Assembly: GCA_023416055.1 (NCBI GenBank)
Contig: JAEZIH010000177.1
Coordinates: 1-21,464 of the forward strand
Direction of reading: 5' to 3'
DNA from: Pseudomonadota bacterium
Lineage (GTDB): Bacteria > Pseudomonadota > Alphaproteobacteria > Caulobacterales > Caulobacteraceae
DNA: 21,464 nucleotides
Shown here in pieces: positions 14,393 to 21,464 of this stretch; the first letter of the stretch is position 1, and each line of letters starts with the position of its first letter. The translations under genes were made by a program, and so were the position numbers. Under the pieces are notes generated by a model. The model had not been told where the DNA came from. It saw only the letters and a list, made by a program, of their open reading frames with translations, and did not search any database.

Positions 14393-14887
14393 ATGTCCTA
14401 CGTCGCCCGCGACGACCGCCCTGCCGACAAGGCCGCTCGCTACGCGGAGGTCGAAGAGGAGATCCTCGCCGTGCTCGAGGGCGAGCCGAATCTGACGGCG
14501 CGCATGGCCACGGTGTCGTCGATGCTGGCGGACGCCTTCCCGGGCTTCTTCTGGACCGGCTTCTACGTCGTCGCCCCCGACCGGACGGACGAACTGGTCG
14601 TCGGACCCTACCAGGGCACCCTGGGCTGCCTGCGCATCCCCTTCGCGCGGGGGGTCTGCGGGGCCGCGGCGCGCGAACGGGCCACGCAGATCGTCGAGGA
14701 CGTCAACGCCTTCCCCGGCCACATCGCCTGCGACAGCCGCTCGGCCAGCGAGGTCGTGGTTCCGGTGCTTGATCGGGACGGGGCCCTGATCGCGGTGCTG
14801 GACGTCGACGCCACCACGGTGGGCGCCTTCGACGCCGTCGACGCCGAGGCGCTGGAGCGGCTGGTGCGGCGGGTGTTCGCCGGCTGA
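14393..14887 (+). CDS. msrC: Free methionine-(R)-sulfoxide reductase (GAF domain)
   Basis: This 164-residue cytoplasmic GAF-domain enzyme reduces free L-methionine-(R)-S-oxide using thioredoxin. The three redox cysteines of the family are present: C79 in LGCLRI, C89 in RGVCGAA and C113 in HIACDSRSASE. Their spacings of 10 and 24 are identical to those of E. coli YebR/MsrC. The FFWTGFYVV and YQGTLGC blocks and the final VLDVDA strand are typical. All catalytic residues are present, so it should be active. GGAG about 8 bases before the ATG serves as ribosome site. It is 20 bases upstream of the ROK kinase gene and may be co-transcribed with it. It is probably part of the oxidative-damage repair set. 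Confidence 0.92.
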   Translation: MSYVARDDRPADKAARYAEVEEEILAVLEGEPNLTARMATVSSMLADAFPGFFWTGFYVVAPDRTDELVVGPYQGTLGCLRIPFARGVCGAAARERATQIVEDVNAFPGHIACDSRSASEVVVPVLDRDGALIAVLDVDATTVGAFDAVDAEALERLVRRVFAG

Positions 14888-14907
14888 TCATCTGCTAAGC
14901 CTCGGCC

Positions 14908-15825
14908 ATGCGGATCGGCGTGGACTTCGGCGGCACCAAGATCGAGGCGGCGGTCGGCGGCGACGACGGCGCCTTCCTGGCCCGCCGGCGCGAGCCCAAT
15001 CCCGGCGGCTATGACGCCGCCATCGCCACGGTCGGCCGACTGATCGCGGCGGTCGAGGCCGAGACCGGCGCTTCGGGCCCCGTCGGCGTGGCCACGCCCG
15101 GATCTATCTCCCCGGTCAGCGGCGTGATGCGCAACGCCAACTCGACCTGGTTGAACGGCCGCCCCTTCGGGCGCGACCTCGAACAGGCGCTGGGCCGGCC
15201 GGGGCGGCTGGCCAACGACGCCAACTGCCTGGCCCTGTCCGAGGCGGTCGACGGCGCGGCGGCCGGCAAGGCGGTGGTCTTCGCCATCATCGTCGGCACC
15301 GGCTGCGGCGGCGGCGTGGCGGTAGACGGCCGGCTGATCGAGGGCGTTGGCGGCGTGGCCGGAGAATGGGGCCATACCTCCCTGCCCTGGCCATCGGCGG
15401 AAGAAGCGCCCGGGCCGGCCTGCTGGTGCGGCCAGAACGGCTGTCTGGAGACCTGGGTGTCGGGCACCGGCCTGCAGCGCGACCACCGGGCCCGCACCGG
15501 CCAGACGCTGACCGCCGAGGCCATCGTGGCCGCCGCCCGCGCGGGCGAGCCGGAGGCGCGCCGCTCGCTGGACCTGTGCATCGACCGGCTGGGGAGGGCG
15601 ATCGCCATGGTGGTCAACCTGATCGACCCCGACGTCTTCGTGCTGGGCGGAGGCCTGTCGAACGTCGACGAACTGTACGAGGCCCTGCCGCCGATCGTGC
15701 AGCGCAACGCCTTCACCGACGCCTGGCAGGGCGTCATCGTGCCCGCCCGCTGGGGTGATTCGTCGGGCGTGCGCGGCGCCGCGCGCCTGTGGCCCTCGCC
15801 GGCAGACAAGGAGACCACCGCATGA
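14908..15825 (+). CDS. ROK-family sugar kinase (fructokinase/glucokinase-like)
   Basis: This 305-residue protein belongs to the ROK family. The N-terminal phosphate-binding DFGGTK is at 6-11 and the catalytic aspartate is D104 in LANDANC. The second phosphate loop is GTGCGGG (130-136). The structural zinc site is H156 in EWGHTSLP with C172, C174 and C179 in CWCGQNGC, followed by E181. This pattern resembles E. coli Mak (fructokinase) and NagK. The substrate cannot be decided from sequence; a hexose or amino-sugar is likely. It uses ATP in the cytoplasm. The start is the ATG at 14908, with no strong ribosome site. The stop overlaps the next gene as ATGA, so they are translationally coupled. 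Confidence 0.88.
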   Translation: MRIGVDFGGTKIEAAVGGDDGAFLARRREPNPGGYDAAIATVGRLIAAVEAETGASGPVGVATPGSISPVSGVMRNANSTWLNGRPFGRDLEQALGRPGRLANDANCLALSEAVDGAAAGKAVVFAIIVGTGCGGGVAVDGRLIEGVGGVAGEWGHTSLPWPSAEEAPGPACWCGQNGCLETWVSGTGLQRDHRARTGQTLTAEAIVAAARAGEPEARRSLDLCIDRLGRAIAMVVNLIDPDVFVLGGGLSNVDELYEALPPIVQRNAFTDAWQGVIVPARWGDSSGVRGAARLWPSPADKETTA

Positions 15826-16496
15826 CCCGCACCCTCGTCGTCACCGGCGGCCACGGCGTTCTCGGCCGCGCCGTTCTCGAGGCCGCGCTCACGGACGGGC
15901 TGAATGTCGCCCTGATCGATCACGCAAGGGGCCGGAGCGCGCCGGACGGCGTGCTGGAGCTGGGCGGCGTGGACCTGACCGACGCCGCCGCGGCGGAGAC
16001 GGCCATGGGGGCGGTCGCTGATCGCTTCGGCGGCGTCGACGCCCTGCTCAACGTGGCGGGCGGCTTCGTCTGGCAGACGACCGACGACGCGGAGCCGGCG
16101 TGGGAGCGGATGTTCGCCCTCAACCTGAAGACCGCTCTGAACGCCAGCCGCGCCGCCCTGCCGTGGCTGAAGCGATCCGAAGAGGGCCGCATCGTCAATG
16201 TCGGGGCCAATGCGGCGCTGAAGAGCGCGGCGGGCATGGGCGCCTACGCCGCCTCCAAGGCCGGGGTGCACCGGCTCACCGAGAGCCTCGCCGAGGAGCT
16301 GAAGGACACATCGGTGACAGTCAACGCCGTGCTGCCGTCGATCCTCGACACCGAGCAGAACCGCAAGGACATGCCGGACGCCGATCCGTCGAAATGGGTG
16401 CAGCCGGCCGATCTGGCGCGAGTGATGCTGTTCCTCGCCTCGCCGGAGAGCCGGGCGATCACCGGCGCCCTGATCCCGGTCGTCGGGCGGGTTTGA
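15822..16496 (+). CDS. Short-chain dehydrogenase, dihydropteridine-reductase-like
   Basis: This 224-residue Rossmann-fold oxidoreductase has the coenzyme loop TGGHGVLG (8-15) and NVAGG (77-81). The catalytic pair is Y142 and K146 in GAYAASK. The position 13 residues before the tyrosine, serine in most SDRs, is alanine (A129). The stretch GANAALKSAAGMGAY and the later LPSILDTEQNRKDMPDAD resemble animal quinonoid dihydropteridine reductase (QDPR), which also lacks that serine. I therefore place it in the QDPR-like group; its real substrate is unknown. The chosen ATG (15822) follows AAGGAGA and overlaps the ROK stop. The upstream open frame (from 15789) is disregarded. The stop shares one base with the next start (TGATG). 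Confidence 0.87.
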   Translation: MTRTLVVTGGHGVLGRAVLEAALTDGLNVALIDHARGRSAPDGVLELGGVDLTDAAAAETAMGAVADRFGGVDALLNVAGGFVWQTTDDAEPAWERMFALNLKTALNASRAALPWLKRSEEGRIVNVGANAALKSAAGMGAYAASKAGVHRLTESLAEELKDTSVTVNAVLPSILDTEQNRKDMPDADPSKWVQPADLARVMLFLASPESRAITGALIPVVGRV

Positions 16497-17335
16497 TGCG
16501 GCTGGCGCGCAGCGTCCTGTTCCTGCCGGCCAGCAATCCGCGGGCGGTGGAGAAGGCGCGCGCCCTGCCCTGCGACGTGGCCATTCTCGATCTGGAGGAC
16601 GCCGTCGCCCCGGAGGCCAAGGCGGAGGCCCGGGCCGCGGCGGTAGAGGCGATCCGCGCCGGCGGGTTTGCGCCCCGGCTCGGCGTGCGGATCAACGGCC
16701 TGGACACGCCGTGGGGCGAGGCCGATCTGGCCGCGCTGGCGGAGGCCGGCGCGGGACTGATCGTGGCGCCGAAGGTCGACTCCGCCGAGGCGATGCGGGC
16801 GCTGGCCGGGCGGGTTCCGGCGGACGCCGCCCTGTGGGCCATGGTCGAGACTCCGGCCGCCCTGCTGAACCTGCGCGGCATCGCCGCCGCGGCGGCGGCC
16901 AGCCCGCTGGAGGCGCTGATGCTGGGGGTTAACGATCTGGCGGTCGGACTGGGGACCGGCGCCTCGCCCGACCGCGAGCCGCTGAAGCCCTGGCTGGCGG
17001 CGACGGTGGCGGCGGCGCGGGCCCACGGGCTGGCGGCCATAGACGGGGTCTACAACGACTTCGCCGATGCGGAGGGCTTCAGCGCCGAGTGCGCCCAGGC
17101 GCGGCTGTACGGCTTCGACGGCAAGAGCCTGATCCACCCGTCGCAGATCGCGCCGGCCAACGCCGCCTTCACGCCGTCCGAAGACGAGGTCGCGCGGGCC
17201 CGGGCCGTGGTCGCCGCCTTCGCCGCGCCCGAGGCCGCCGGCCGGGGCGCGATCCGGGTAGAGGGCCGGATGGTGGAGCGCCTGCATCTCGCGGCGGCCG
17301 AACGGTTGCTGGCCCGGCTCGACCCGCGCGCCTGA
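16496..17335 (+). CDS. CitE-like lyase (HpcH/HpaI aldolase/citrate lyase family)
   Basis: This 279-residue TIM-barrel enzyme belongs to the CitE/malyl-CoA lyase group. It shows RSVLFLPASNP at the start and ILDLEDAV (30-37). R65 is in VRINGLDT, a lysine is in VAPKVDS, and E119 in VETPAALLN is the probable Mg ligand. GVNDLAVGLG (144-153) and GFDGKSLIHPSQI (206-218) complete the set. These enzymes cleave or form bonds in 3-hydroxy-acyl-CoA or hydroxyacid substrates. At under 300 residues it matches stand-alone CitE-like proteins, not the citrate lyase complex, and no citD or citF is nearby. The exact substrate is unknown. The start is the ATG in TGATG, coupled to the SDR. The frame opens further upstream, but only through SDR sequence. 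Confidence 0.87.
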   Translation: MRLARSVLFLPASNPRAVEKARALPCDVAILDLEDAVAPEAKAEARAAAVEAIRAGGFAPRLGVRINGLDTPWGEADLAALAEAGAGLIVAPKVDSAEAMRALAGRVPADAALWAMVETPAALLNLRGIAAAAAASPLEALMLGVNDLAVGLGTGASPDREPLKPWLAATVAAARAHGLAAIDGVYNDFADAEGFSAECAQARLYGFDGKSLIHPSQIAPANAAFTPSEDEVARARAVVAAFAAPEAAGRGAIRVEGRMVERLHLAAAERLLARLDPRA

Positions 17336-17365
17336 CCGGCGTATCCAGTCCGTTCGGAAACAGAA

Positions 17366-17382
17366 CGCGCCCTCATGGCGCG
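17366..17382. other. Hairpin between the CitE-like and ketoacyl synthase genes
   Basis: CGCGCC, loop CTCAT, GGCGCG form a six-pair stem in the 65-base gap before the synthase ATG at 17401. No T-run follows, so it is a weak terminator at best, or a leader structure. Confidence 0.3.
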
Positions 17383-17400
17383 GGAGCGCATCGGGACTCC

Positions 17401-18540
17401 ATGACCCAAGCCGTCATCGCCGCCACCGGCCTGTTCACGCCGGAACAGTCGATCTCCAACGCCGAGCTGGTCGCGGCCTACAACGCCTTCGCCGACCGGT
17501 TCAACGACGCCAACGCCGAGGCCATCGCCGCCGGCGAGCTGGAGGCGCTGACGCATTCGTCCTCCGAGTTCATCGAGAAGGCGTCCGGCATCAAGCGGCG
17601 CTTCGTGCTCGACAAGGCGGGGGTGCTGGACCCCGAGCGGATGCGGCCGCACCTGCCGGAACGGACCAACGACGAGCTGTCGATCCTCGCCGAGATGGCC
17701 GTGAAGGCCGCGGAGGAGGCGATCGCCGCCTGGGGCAAGCCGGTCTCGGAGATCGGGGCGGTAATCTGCGCCGCCTCCAACATGCAGCGCCCCTACCCGG
17801 CCATGGCCATCGAGGTGCAGCAGGCTCTGGGGATCGAGGGTTTCGCCTTCGACATGAACGTGGCCTGCTCCTCGGCCACCTTCGGCATCAAGACCGCCGC
17901 CGACTTCATCGCCTCGGGCTCGGTCAAGGCGGTGCTGATGGTCAACCCCGAGATCTGCTCGGCCCATCTGAACTTCAAGGACCGCGACAGCCACTTCATC
18001 TTCGGCGACGTGGCCACGGCGGTGATCGTCGAGGCGGCGGATCAGGCCGAGGGCGGCTGGGAGATTCTTGGCACGCGGCTGAAGACCGTGTTCTCGAACA
18101 ACATCCGCAACAATTTCGGCTTCCTGAACTCGGCAGCCCTGCCGACGGGTGAAACGGAGCCGGTCGCCCCGACCGGTCTGACGGACAAGATGTTCGTCCA
18201 GCAGGGGCGCAAGGTGTTCAAGGACGTGGTGCCCATGGTCGCCGGGATGATCGTCGACCACGCCCGCGACCTCGGCCTCGACCCGACGGCCCTGAAGCGG
18301 CTGTGGCTGCACCAGGCCAACATCAACATGAACGAGCTGATCGGCCGCAAGGTGCTGGGCCGCGAGCCCACGGCCGAGGAGAACGTCATCATCCTCGACG
18401 ACTACGCCAACACCTCCTCGGCCGGCTCGATCATCGCCTTCCACCTGCACAACGACGGCTTCGCGACCGGCGACACCGGCCTGATCTGCAGCTTCGGCGC
18501 CGGCTACTCCGCCGGCACGGTGTTCGTCAGGAAACGCTGA
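17401..18540 (+). CDS. Beta-ketoacyl-ACP synthase III family protein (FabH-like)
   Basis: This 379-residue thiolase-fold enzyme has the FabH triad: C156 in MNVACSSAT, H304 in WLHQANINMNELI and N337 in YANTSSAGS. The C-terminal GAGYSAGTV motif is also present. The family condenses an acyl-CoA primer with malonyl-ACP by Claisen reaction. It is about 60 residues longer than E. coli FabH (317), with extra sequence after the first strand (about 26-50) and near 220-262. This matches a longer FabH-like subfamily whose physiological primer is less defined, so I give no fabH symbol. It is separated by 65 bases from the CitE-like gene and may have its own promoter. The gene ends 7 bases before a convergent stop with no terminator seen. 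Confidence 0.9.
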   Translation: MTQAVIAATGLFTPEQSISNAELVAAYNAFADRFNDANAEAIAAGELEALTHSSSEFIEKASGIKRRFVLDKAGVLDPERMRPHLPERTNDELSILAEMAVKAAEEAIAAWGKPVSEIGAVICAASNMQRPYPAMAIEVQQALGIEGFAFDMNVACSSATFGIKTAADFIASGSVKAVLMVNPEICSAHLNFKDRDSHFIFGDVATAVIVEAADQAEGGWEILGTRLKTVFSNNIRNNFGFLNSAALPTGETEPVAPTGLTDKMFVQQGRKVFKDVVPMVAGMIVDHARDLGLDPTALKRLWLHQANINMNELIGRKVLGREPTAEENVIILDDYANTSSAGSIIAFHLHNDGFATGDTGLICSFGAGYSAGTVFVRKR

Positions 18541-18547
18541 GGCGGAG

Positions 18548-20188
18548 CTAAGCCTCGCGGACCAGCCAGCCGCGATAGCGCACCATGCGGCCCGCCAGCG
18601 GCAGGCGGATCTCGACGTCGAAGACGAAGCGGCCATCGGCGTCGACCTCCTCGTGCGCCGTGGTGGTCGGACAGAGGGTCCGCGGCAGGGGAAGTGGACC
18701 GAGACGCCAGCCGTCGACGCGGTAGACCAGCCGAGCGCCCTCGGGAATCAGTCGAAGGTCCATGCCTAAGGGCCCGAACCGCTCGCAAACGCGCCCTCCC
18801 GCGCGGGGCGCGGACAGCACGCTGGAGAAGGCGTGGCCGCCGATGCGCCGGCGCCAGACCGAGCGATCGCCGCCCGCCTCGATGGCGACCTCCGCGAGAC
18901 AGGCGGCCTGGCCAGGCGGGAAGCCGACCAGTCGCGCCGCGAGCGCCCCCAGCGGGTTCTGCGCCCCTTCCGTCGTCGCCTCACCACGCCACAGCGATCG
19001 ACCCGGCGTCTCGTGCAGGGCCCGGATCGGTGCAGGCAAACAGTCGAAGGCCGGGCCTATCGCGCGGGCGTAGATCGCGCCGCGTTCGCTGGACGCCTCG
19101 GTCGCGAGGCGATGTGAGGCCATCTCCGCCTCGATGTCTTCCAGCGCCAGCGCGCCGGCGCAGGCCCGAGCGCCGGGTTCGATCCGGCCGGCGGCGATCG
19201 CCCGGATCGCCGCAAGAGCCGGCAGGCTGGGAGTCACCGGCCCTTCGCCAAGCTCGGCGATGAGCCGCCAGACCGCGCGGGCCGCCCTGCCCTCTTTGTC
19301 CACGCCGTACGCCTCGACCCTCATCGCCCCGCGATCGGAGCCGGTGACGGAGGTCCAGCGAGACAGCCGCAACAGCAGGCCCGCCAGCGGCTTCGGATCC
19401 AAGCGGAACTGGCGGACCAGCCAACCGAGCAGCCAGGCCTGGAGGTGCGCGGGCTCCGGCTCCAGACCGGCGAGAAACCACGCCCGCTCGCGCGGCCTGA
19501 AGCGGTCGGCGAACAGATCGAGATCCGGGGTCTCGCACAGCGAGACAAGCCGCCGGCCTGCAGGGCCGAAATCACGACGGTGGAGGCCGCTCCAGCCCGG
19601 CCGCGTGGTCCAGCCGCCGCCTTCGAACACGCGCACCGGTCGCCCCAGCCACGACAGGATGGCCTGCATCACCGACAGGCCGCGCGGAGCCCGGGCCCCG
19701 GGAGAAATGGCGGCTTCCACGGACACGACCTCGCGCCAGCCCTCGGTCAGCCGGTCAAGCACCGCATTGGACAGGGCGGGGGTCGAGCTGCAGCCGGTCA
19801 CGGCGACGACGCCCGCGGCCCTTGCTGAGGCGTCCAGTTCCGGGAAGGCCGCCACGAAGTCTCGGCCGTCCGCGAGGTCTACGTAGTGCAGGCTGGCGGC
19901 GATGGCGGCGCGGGCCGTGGTCGGCTCCGCCCCCTGGAACGGGCCGGCGGCGTCGGCGACGATGGCGGCGCCGGTGGCTTTCAGCGCGGCCGGGGTCAGG
20001 GTCGAGGTGTCCAGCGCGACGGCGTCAACCGTGGCGTCGGGCAAGGCGGCCTTCAGCCTGGCCGCGGCCGCCTGCGCCCGGTCAAGGCTCCGCCCCGCCG
20101 CCGTGACCTCGAAACCGTGGCGCAGCAGGCCTTCGGCCAGACGCGAGCCGAACACTCCACCCGCCCCGATCACCAGGACGCGGGTCAT
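18548..20188 (-). CDS. Saccharopine-dehydrogenase-like NAD(P)-binding protein fused to DUF4166
   Basis: This 546-residue protein begins with a Rossmann nucleotide loop (VLVIGAGGVFGSRLAEGLL, about 4-22). A saccharopine-dehydrogenase/trans-enoyl-reductase-like region runs to about 370 (GCSSTPALSNAVLD, SVEAAISPG). Residues about 378-546 match the DUF4166 pattern (GPAFDCLPAPIRALHE, then RRIGGHAFSSV and LPLAGRMVRYRGW). Proteins with this fusion occur in proteobacteria, but I know of no assigned reaction. No saccharopine pathway neighbours are present, so a lysine role is not supported. The ATG overlaps the stop of the DCC-family gene upstream as ATGA. Soluble or membrane-associated is uncertain; hydrophobic stretches near 245-275 could touch a membrane. 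Confidence 0.85.
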   Translation of the reverse strand: MTRVLVIGAGGVFGSRLAEGLLRHGFEVTAAGRSLDRAQAAAARLKAALPDATVDAVALDTSTLTPAALKATGAAIVADAAGPFQGAEPTTARAAIAASLHYVDLADGRDFVAAFPELDASARAAGVVAVTGCSSTPALSNAVLDRLTEGWREVVSVEAAISPGARAPRGLSVMQAILSWLGRPVRVFEGGGWTTRPGWSGLHRRDFGPAGRRLVSLCETPDLDLFADRFRPRERAWFLAGLEPEPAHLQAWLLGWLVRQFRLDPKPLAGLLLRLSRWTSVTGSDRGAMRVEAYGVDKEGRAARAVWRLIAELGEGPVTPSLPALAAIRAIAAGRIEPGARACAGALALEDIEAEMASHRLATEASSERGAIYARAIGPAFDCLPAPIRALHETPGRSLWRGEATTEGAQNPLGALAARLVGFPPGQAACLAEVAIEAGGDRSVWRRRIGGHAFSSVLSAPRAGGRVCERFGPLGMDLRLIPEGARLVYRVDGWRLGPLPLPRTLCPTTTAHEEVDADGRFVFDVEIRLPLAGRMVRYRGWLVREA

Positions 20189-20613
20189 GAGAGGAAGCGG
20201 TCACGGTCGGCCGGATCGGGGACCATGCACTGATCAGTGCGGCCGAAGATGCGGTAGCGGTTGCGCGCGATCAGGTCGTAGAGGGGATCGCGCAGCCGGC
20301 GAGGCGCCCTCTTCAGCAGCGCCAGCGGCGCGGTCTCGGGAAATGCGCCGAGCACCGTCAGGGCGGCGTCAGACTTGAACCAGATGCGGCCGTCCAGGAC
20401 CACGGCGTTGGTCTGCGGCTCGTCCGGGTCGATGCCGAAGCGCGCCGCTAGCGCTCGCCCGCGCGGCGACTGGATGGGCAGGAAGCTGAAGCGTCGTTCG
20501 CGATCCAGCCGCATCACCCACCGCACCCAGCGCGAGCAGAAGACGCAGACGCCGTCGAACAGGATCAGGCCGTCCGGTTCATCCGTGCAGGGTTGCGGCG
20601 ACCAGCGGTTCAT
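20185..20613 (-). CDS. DCC-family thiol-disulfide-like protein (DUF393)
   Basis: This 142-residue protein has the family motif DGVCVFC (D20, C23, C26) near the N-terminus. It resembles a CxxC redox site preceded by the conserved aspartate that names the DCC group. Later parts match too: FLPIQSPRGRAL, NAVVLDGRIWFKSDAAL, and a C-terminal FGRTDQCMVP with C129. No signal peptide is present, so it is probably cytoplasmic. The family is thought to be thioredoxin-like, though no substrate is known here. It overlaps the DUF4166-fusion gene by ATGA, suggesting the two act together, possibly with the DCC protein serving as a redox partner (inference). Confidence 0.9.
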   Translation of the reverse strand: MNRWSPQPCTDEPDGLILFDGVCVFCSRWVRWVMRLDRERRFSFLPIQSPRGRALAARFGIDPDEPQTNAVVLDGRIWFKSDAALTVLGAFPETAPLALLKRAPRRLRDPLYDLIARNRYRIFGRTDQCMVPDPADRDRFLS

Positions 20614-20648
20614 CCCGGCACGGTGGAGCGCGCCGCGAGGGCGCGCCA

Positions 20649-20665
20649 GGCGGCGTTACGCCGCC
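20649..20665. other. Perfect hairpin with the RidA stop codon in its loop
   Basis: GGCGGCG (20649-20655), TTA, CGCCGCC (20659-20665) gives a 7-pair stem whose three-base loop is the RidA-family stop codon (TAA on the minus strand). The arm arises partly from the GCG alanine codons. No T-run follows. It could slow polymerase or act as a weak terminator in the 42-base gap to the DCC gene. Confidence 0.3.
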
Positions 20666-21045
20666 GCCACGGTCTCGATCTCGACCAGCCAGGACTCGTC
20701 GAAGATGCCGGTGACGATGACGGTCAGGGCGGGCTGGCGACCGGCGAGGCGGCGGACGCGGACCTCGCGGTTCTCGAGGGCATAGCGGCGGTCGGAAAGG
20801 AAGGTGGTCACCTTGACGAGGTTGTCGAGGGTCATGCCGGCGGCTGTGAGCTGGGTCTCGATGTTGTCCCAGACCTGTTCGCACTGGCCGGTGAAGTCGG
20901 CGGCCAGGGAGCCGTCCGGCGCGACCGGAATCTGGCCGGACAGGTAGAGCCAGCGGCTGGGCCCGGTGACTTCCACGGCCTGCGGATACGAGCCCTCGAC
21001 CGGCGGCGAGCCGTCGCCGGTCAGGGGCCGTATCGTCGCGCTCAC
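20656..21045 (-). CDS. RidA-family (YjgF/YER057c/UK114) protein
   Basis: This 129-residue protein has the chorismate-mutase-like fold of the Rid family: LYLSGQIPVAPDG (33-45), a QVWDNIETQLTAAGMTLDNLVKV-type central helix, and final WLVEIETVA (119-127). In deaminating RidA the arginine before S/T (PARS/T, R105 in E. coli) is essential. Here the equivalent position is leucine (L107 in RQPALTV). It therefore probably belongs to an arginine-lacking Rid subgroup without imine-deaminase activity. The start is GTG at 21045, overlapping the M28 peptidase stop (GTGA). A longer open frame to 21198 is a shadow of that gene. The C-terminal alanine codons form a hairpin arm. Confidence 0.88.
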   Translation of the reverse strand: MSATIRPLTGDGSPPVEGSYPQAVEVTGPSRWLYLSGQIPVAPDGSLAADFTGQCEQVWDNIETQLTAAGMTLDNLVKVTTFLSDRRYALENREVRVRRLAGRQPALTVIVTGIFDESWLVEIETVAAA

Positions 21046-21464
21046 TGGCGCGCGGCGTCCGAGCGGGCGCGGACCTGGGCGAACTCCGAGGTCGGCTTCC
21101 AGCCCGGCCAGTCGCTGCCGTTCGCGAGGTCCAGACCCAGGTGATACAGCAGGGTCAGGTTCTCGACCGCCGAGGTGAAGTCCAGATCGGGCGACCATTC
21201 ATCGGACGGCTTGTGATAGTCGGCCGCGAACTTGCCCCGCCATGCCGCCTCGCCGGCCTCCTTGCCGCCGTCGACCCAGTCCCAGCCGTGCCACGGCATG
21301 ATCGCCGGCACGCCCATGCGGGCGAAGGGGAAGTGGTCCGAGCGGTAGTAGAAGCCCTGCTCGGGCATGCTGTCGTCGGTGACATAGCGGCCCAGCGGTT
21401 CGGCGAGAGCCTGCAGCCGGTCCTCGAGGTCGTTCTGGCCCTTGCCGAAGATCGGGATGTCGCG
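21042..21464 (-). CDS. M28-family metallopeptidase (C-terminal 140 residues)
   Basis: The gene enters from beyond 21464 on the minus strand and ends at 21042. The visible part contains FYYRSDHFPFARMGVPAI, the conserved block of M28 aminopeptidases, and DYHKPSDEW, whose histidine (residue 84 of the fragment) matches the last zinc ligand of the family. The N-terminal part, with the other zinc ligands and any signal peptide, is outside the window. Such enzymes are usually exported zinc aminopeptidases. The tail ends in ARSDAARQ. The stop overlaps the RidA GTG start, so the two are translationally coupled. Confidence 0.85.
   Translation of the reverse strand, partial: RDIPIFGKGQNDLEDRLQALAEPLGRYVTDDSMPEQGFYYRSDHFPFARMGVPAIMPWHGWDWVDGGKEAGEAAWRGKFAADYHKPSDEWSPDLDFTSAVENLTLLYHLGLDLANGSDWPGWKPTSEFAQVRARSDAARQ

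Overview
The window is GC-rich, tightly packed chromosomal DNA. It most resembles an alphaproteobacterium of the Caulobacterales (Brevundimonas/Caulobacter type). This rests on the division and cell-wall cluster order, a Caulobacter-like -10 element (GCTA) at some promoters, an alpha-type RNase P RNA, and the overall style of the proteins. The genus assignment is inference, not proof. No prophage, insertion sequence, integrase or CRISPR array was seen, and no stretch over 300 bases lacks a gene.

Region 1 (1-5400, minus strand) is the start of the dcw cluster, read right to left: mraZ, rsmH, ftsL, ftsI, murE and the first 38 codons of murF. Every junction is a start/stop overlap (four ATGA junctions and one 8-base overlap), so the operon looks translationally coupled throughout. 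Upstream of mraZ are four TGGG boxes at an exact 10-base period, the expected MraZ operator, lying on a probable promoter. A consensus DnaA box lies further upstream.

Region 2 (5401-8860, minus strand) holds rnpB (RNase P RNA, with a 10-bp P1 helix marking both ends), a peptidoglycan amidase with a peptidoglycan-binding domain, a small membrane protein, and sppA (signal peptide peptidase). A promoter at 8829-8856 settles the sppA start.

Region 3 (8880-11133) has panD (pantothenate synthesis), a strong shared terminator, a secreted SIMPL/DUF541 protein with a possible EcfG-type stress promoter, a tRNA with a CAT anticodon (probably tRNA-Ile2), and an unrecognised exported protein.

Region 4 (11137-14392, minus strand) is a two-gene envelope module: a Sel1-repeat probable lipoprotein followed by an exported beta-helix protein with an aromatic/arginine-rich tail. 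This is the best candidate here for an undescribed system.

Region 5 (14393-18540, plus strand) carries free methionine-(R)-sulfoxide reductase, a ROK sugar kinase, a QDPR-like short-chain dehydrogenase, a CitE-like lyase and a beta-ketoacyl-ACP synthase III. The kinase, dehydrogenase and lyase overlap one another.

Region 6 (18548-21464, minus strand) carries an M28 peptidase (N-terminus outside the window), a RidA-family protein lacking the usual catalytic arginine, a DCC-family (DUF393) protein, and a saccharopine-dehydrogenase-like/DUF4166 protein. Two of the three junctions are start/stop overlaps.

Most of the window is housekeeping. The less ordinary observations are the operator/promoter layout at mraZ, an AT-rich rare-codon island with a CtrA-like site inside murE, the Sel1/beta-helix pair, and enzymes with altered active-site residues.
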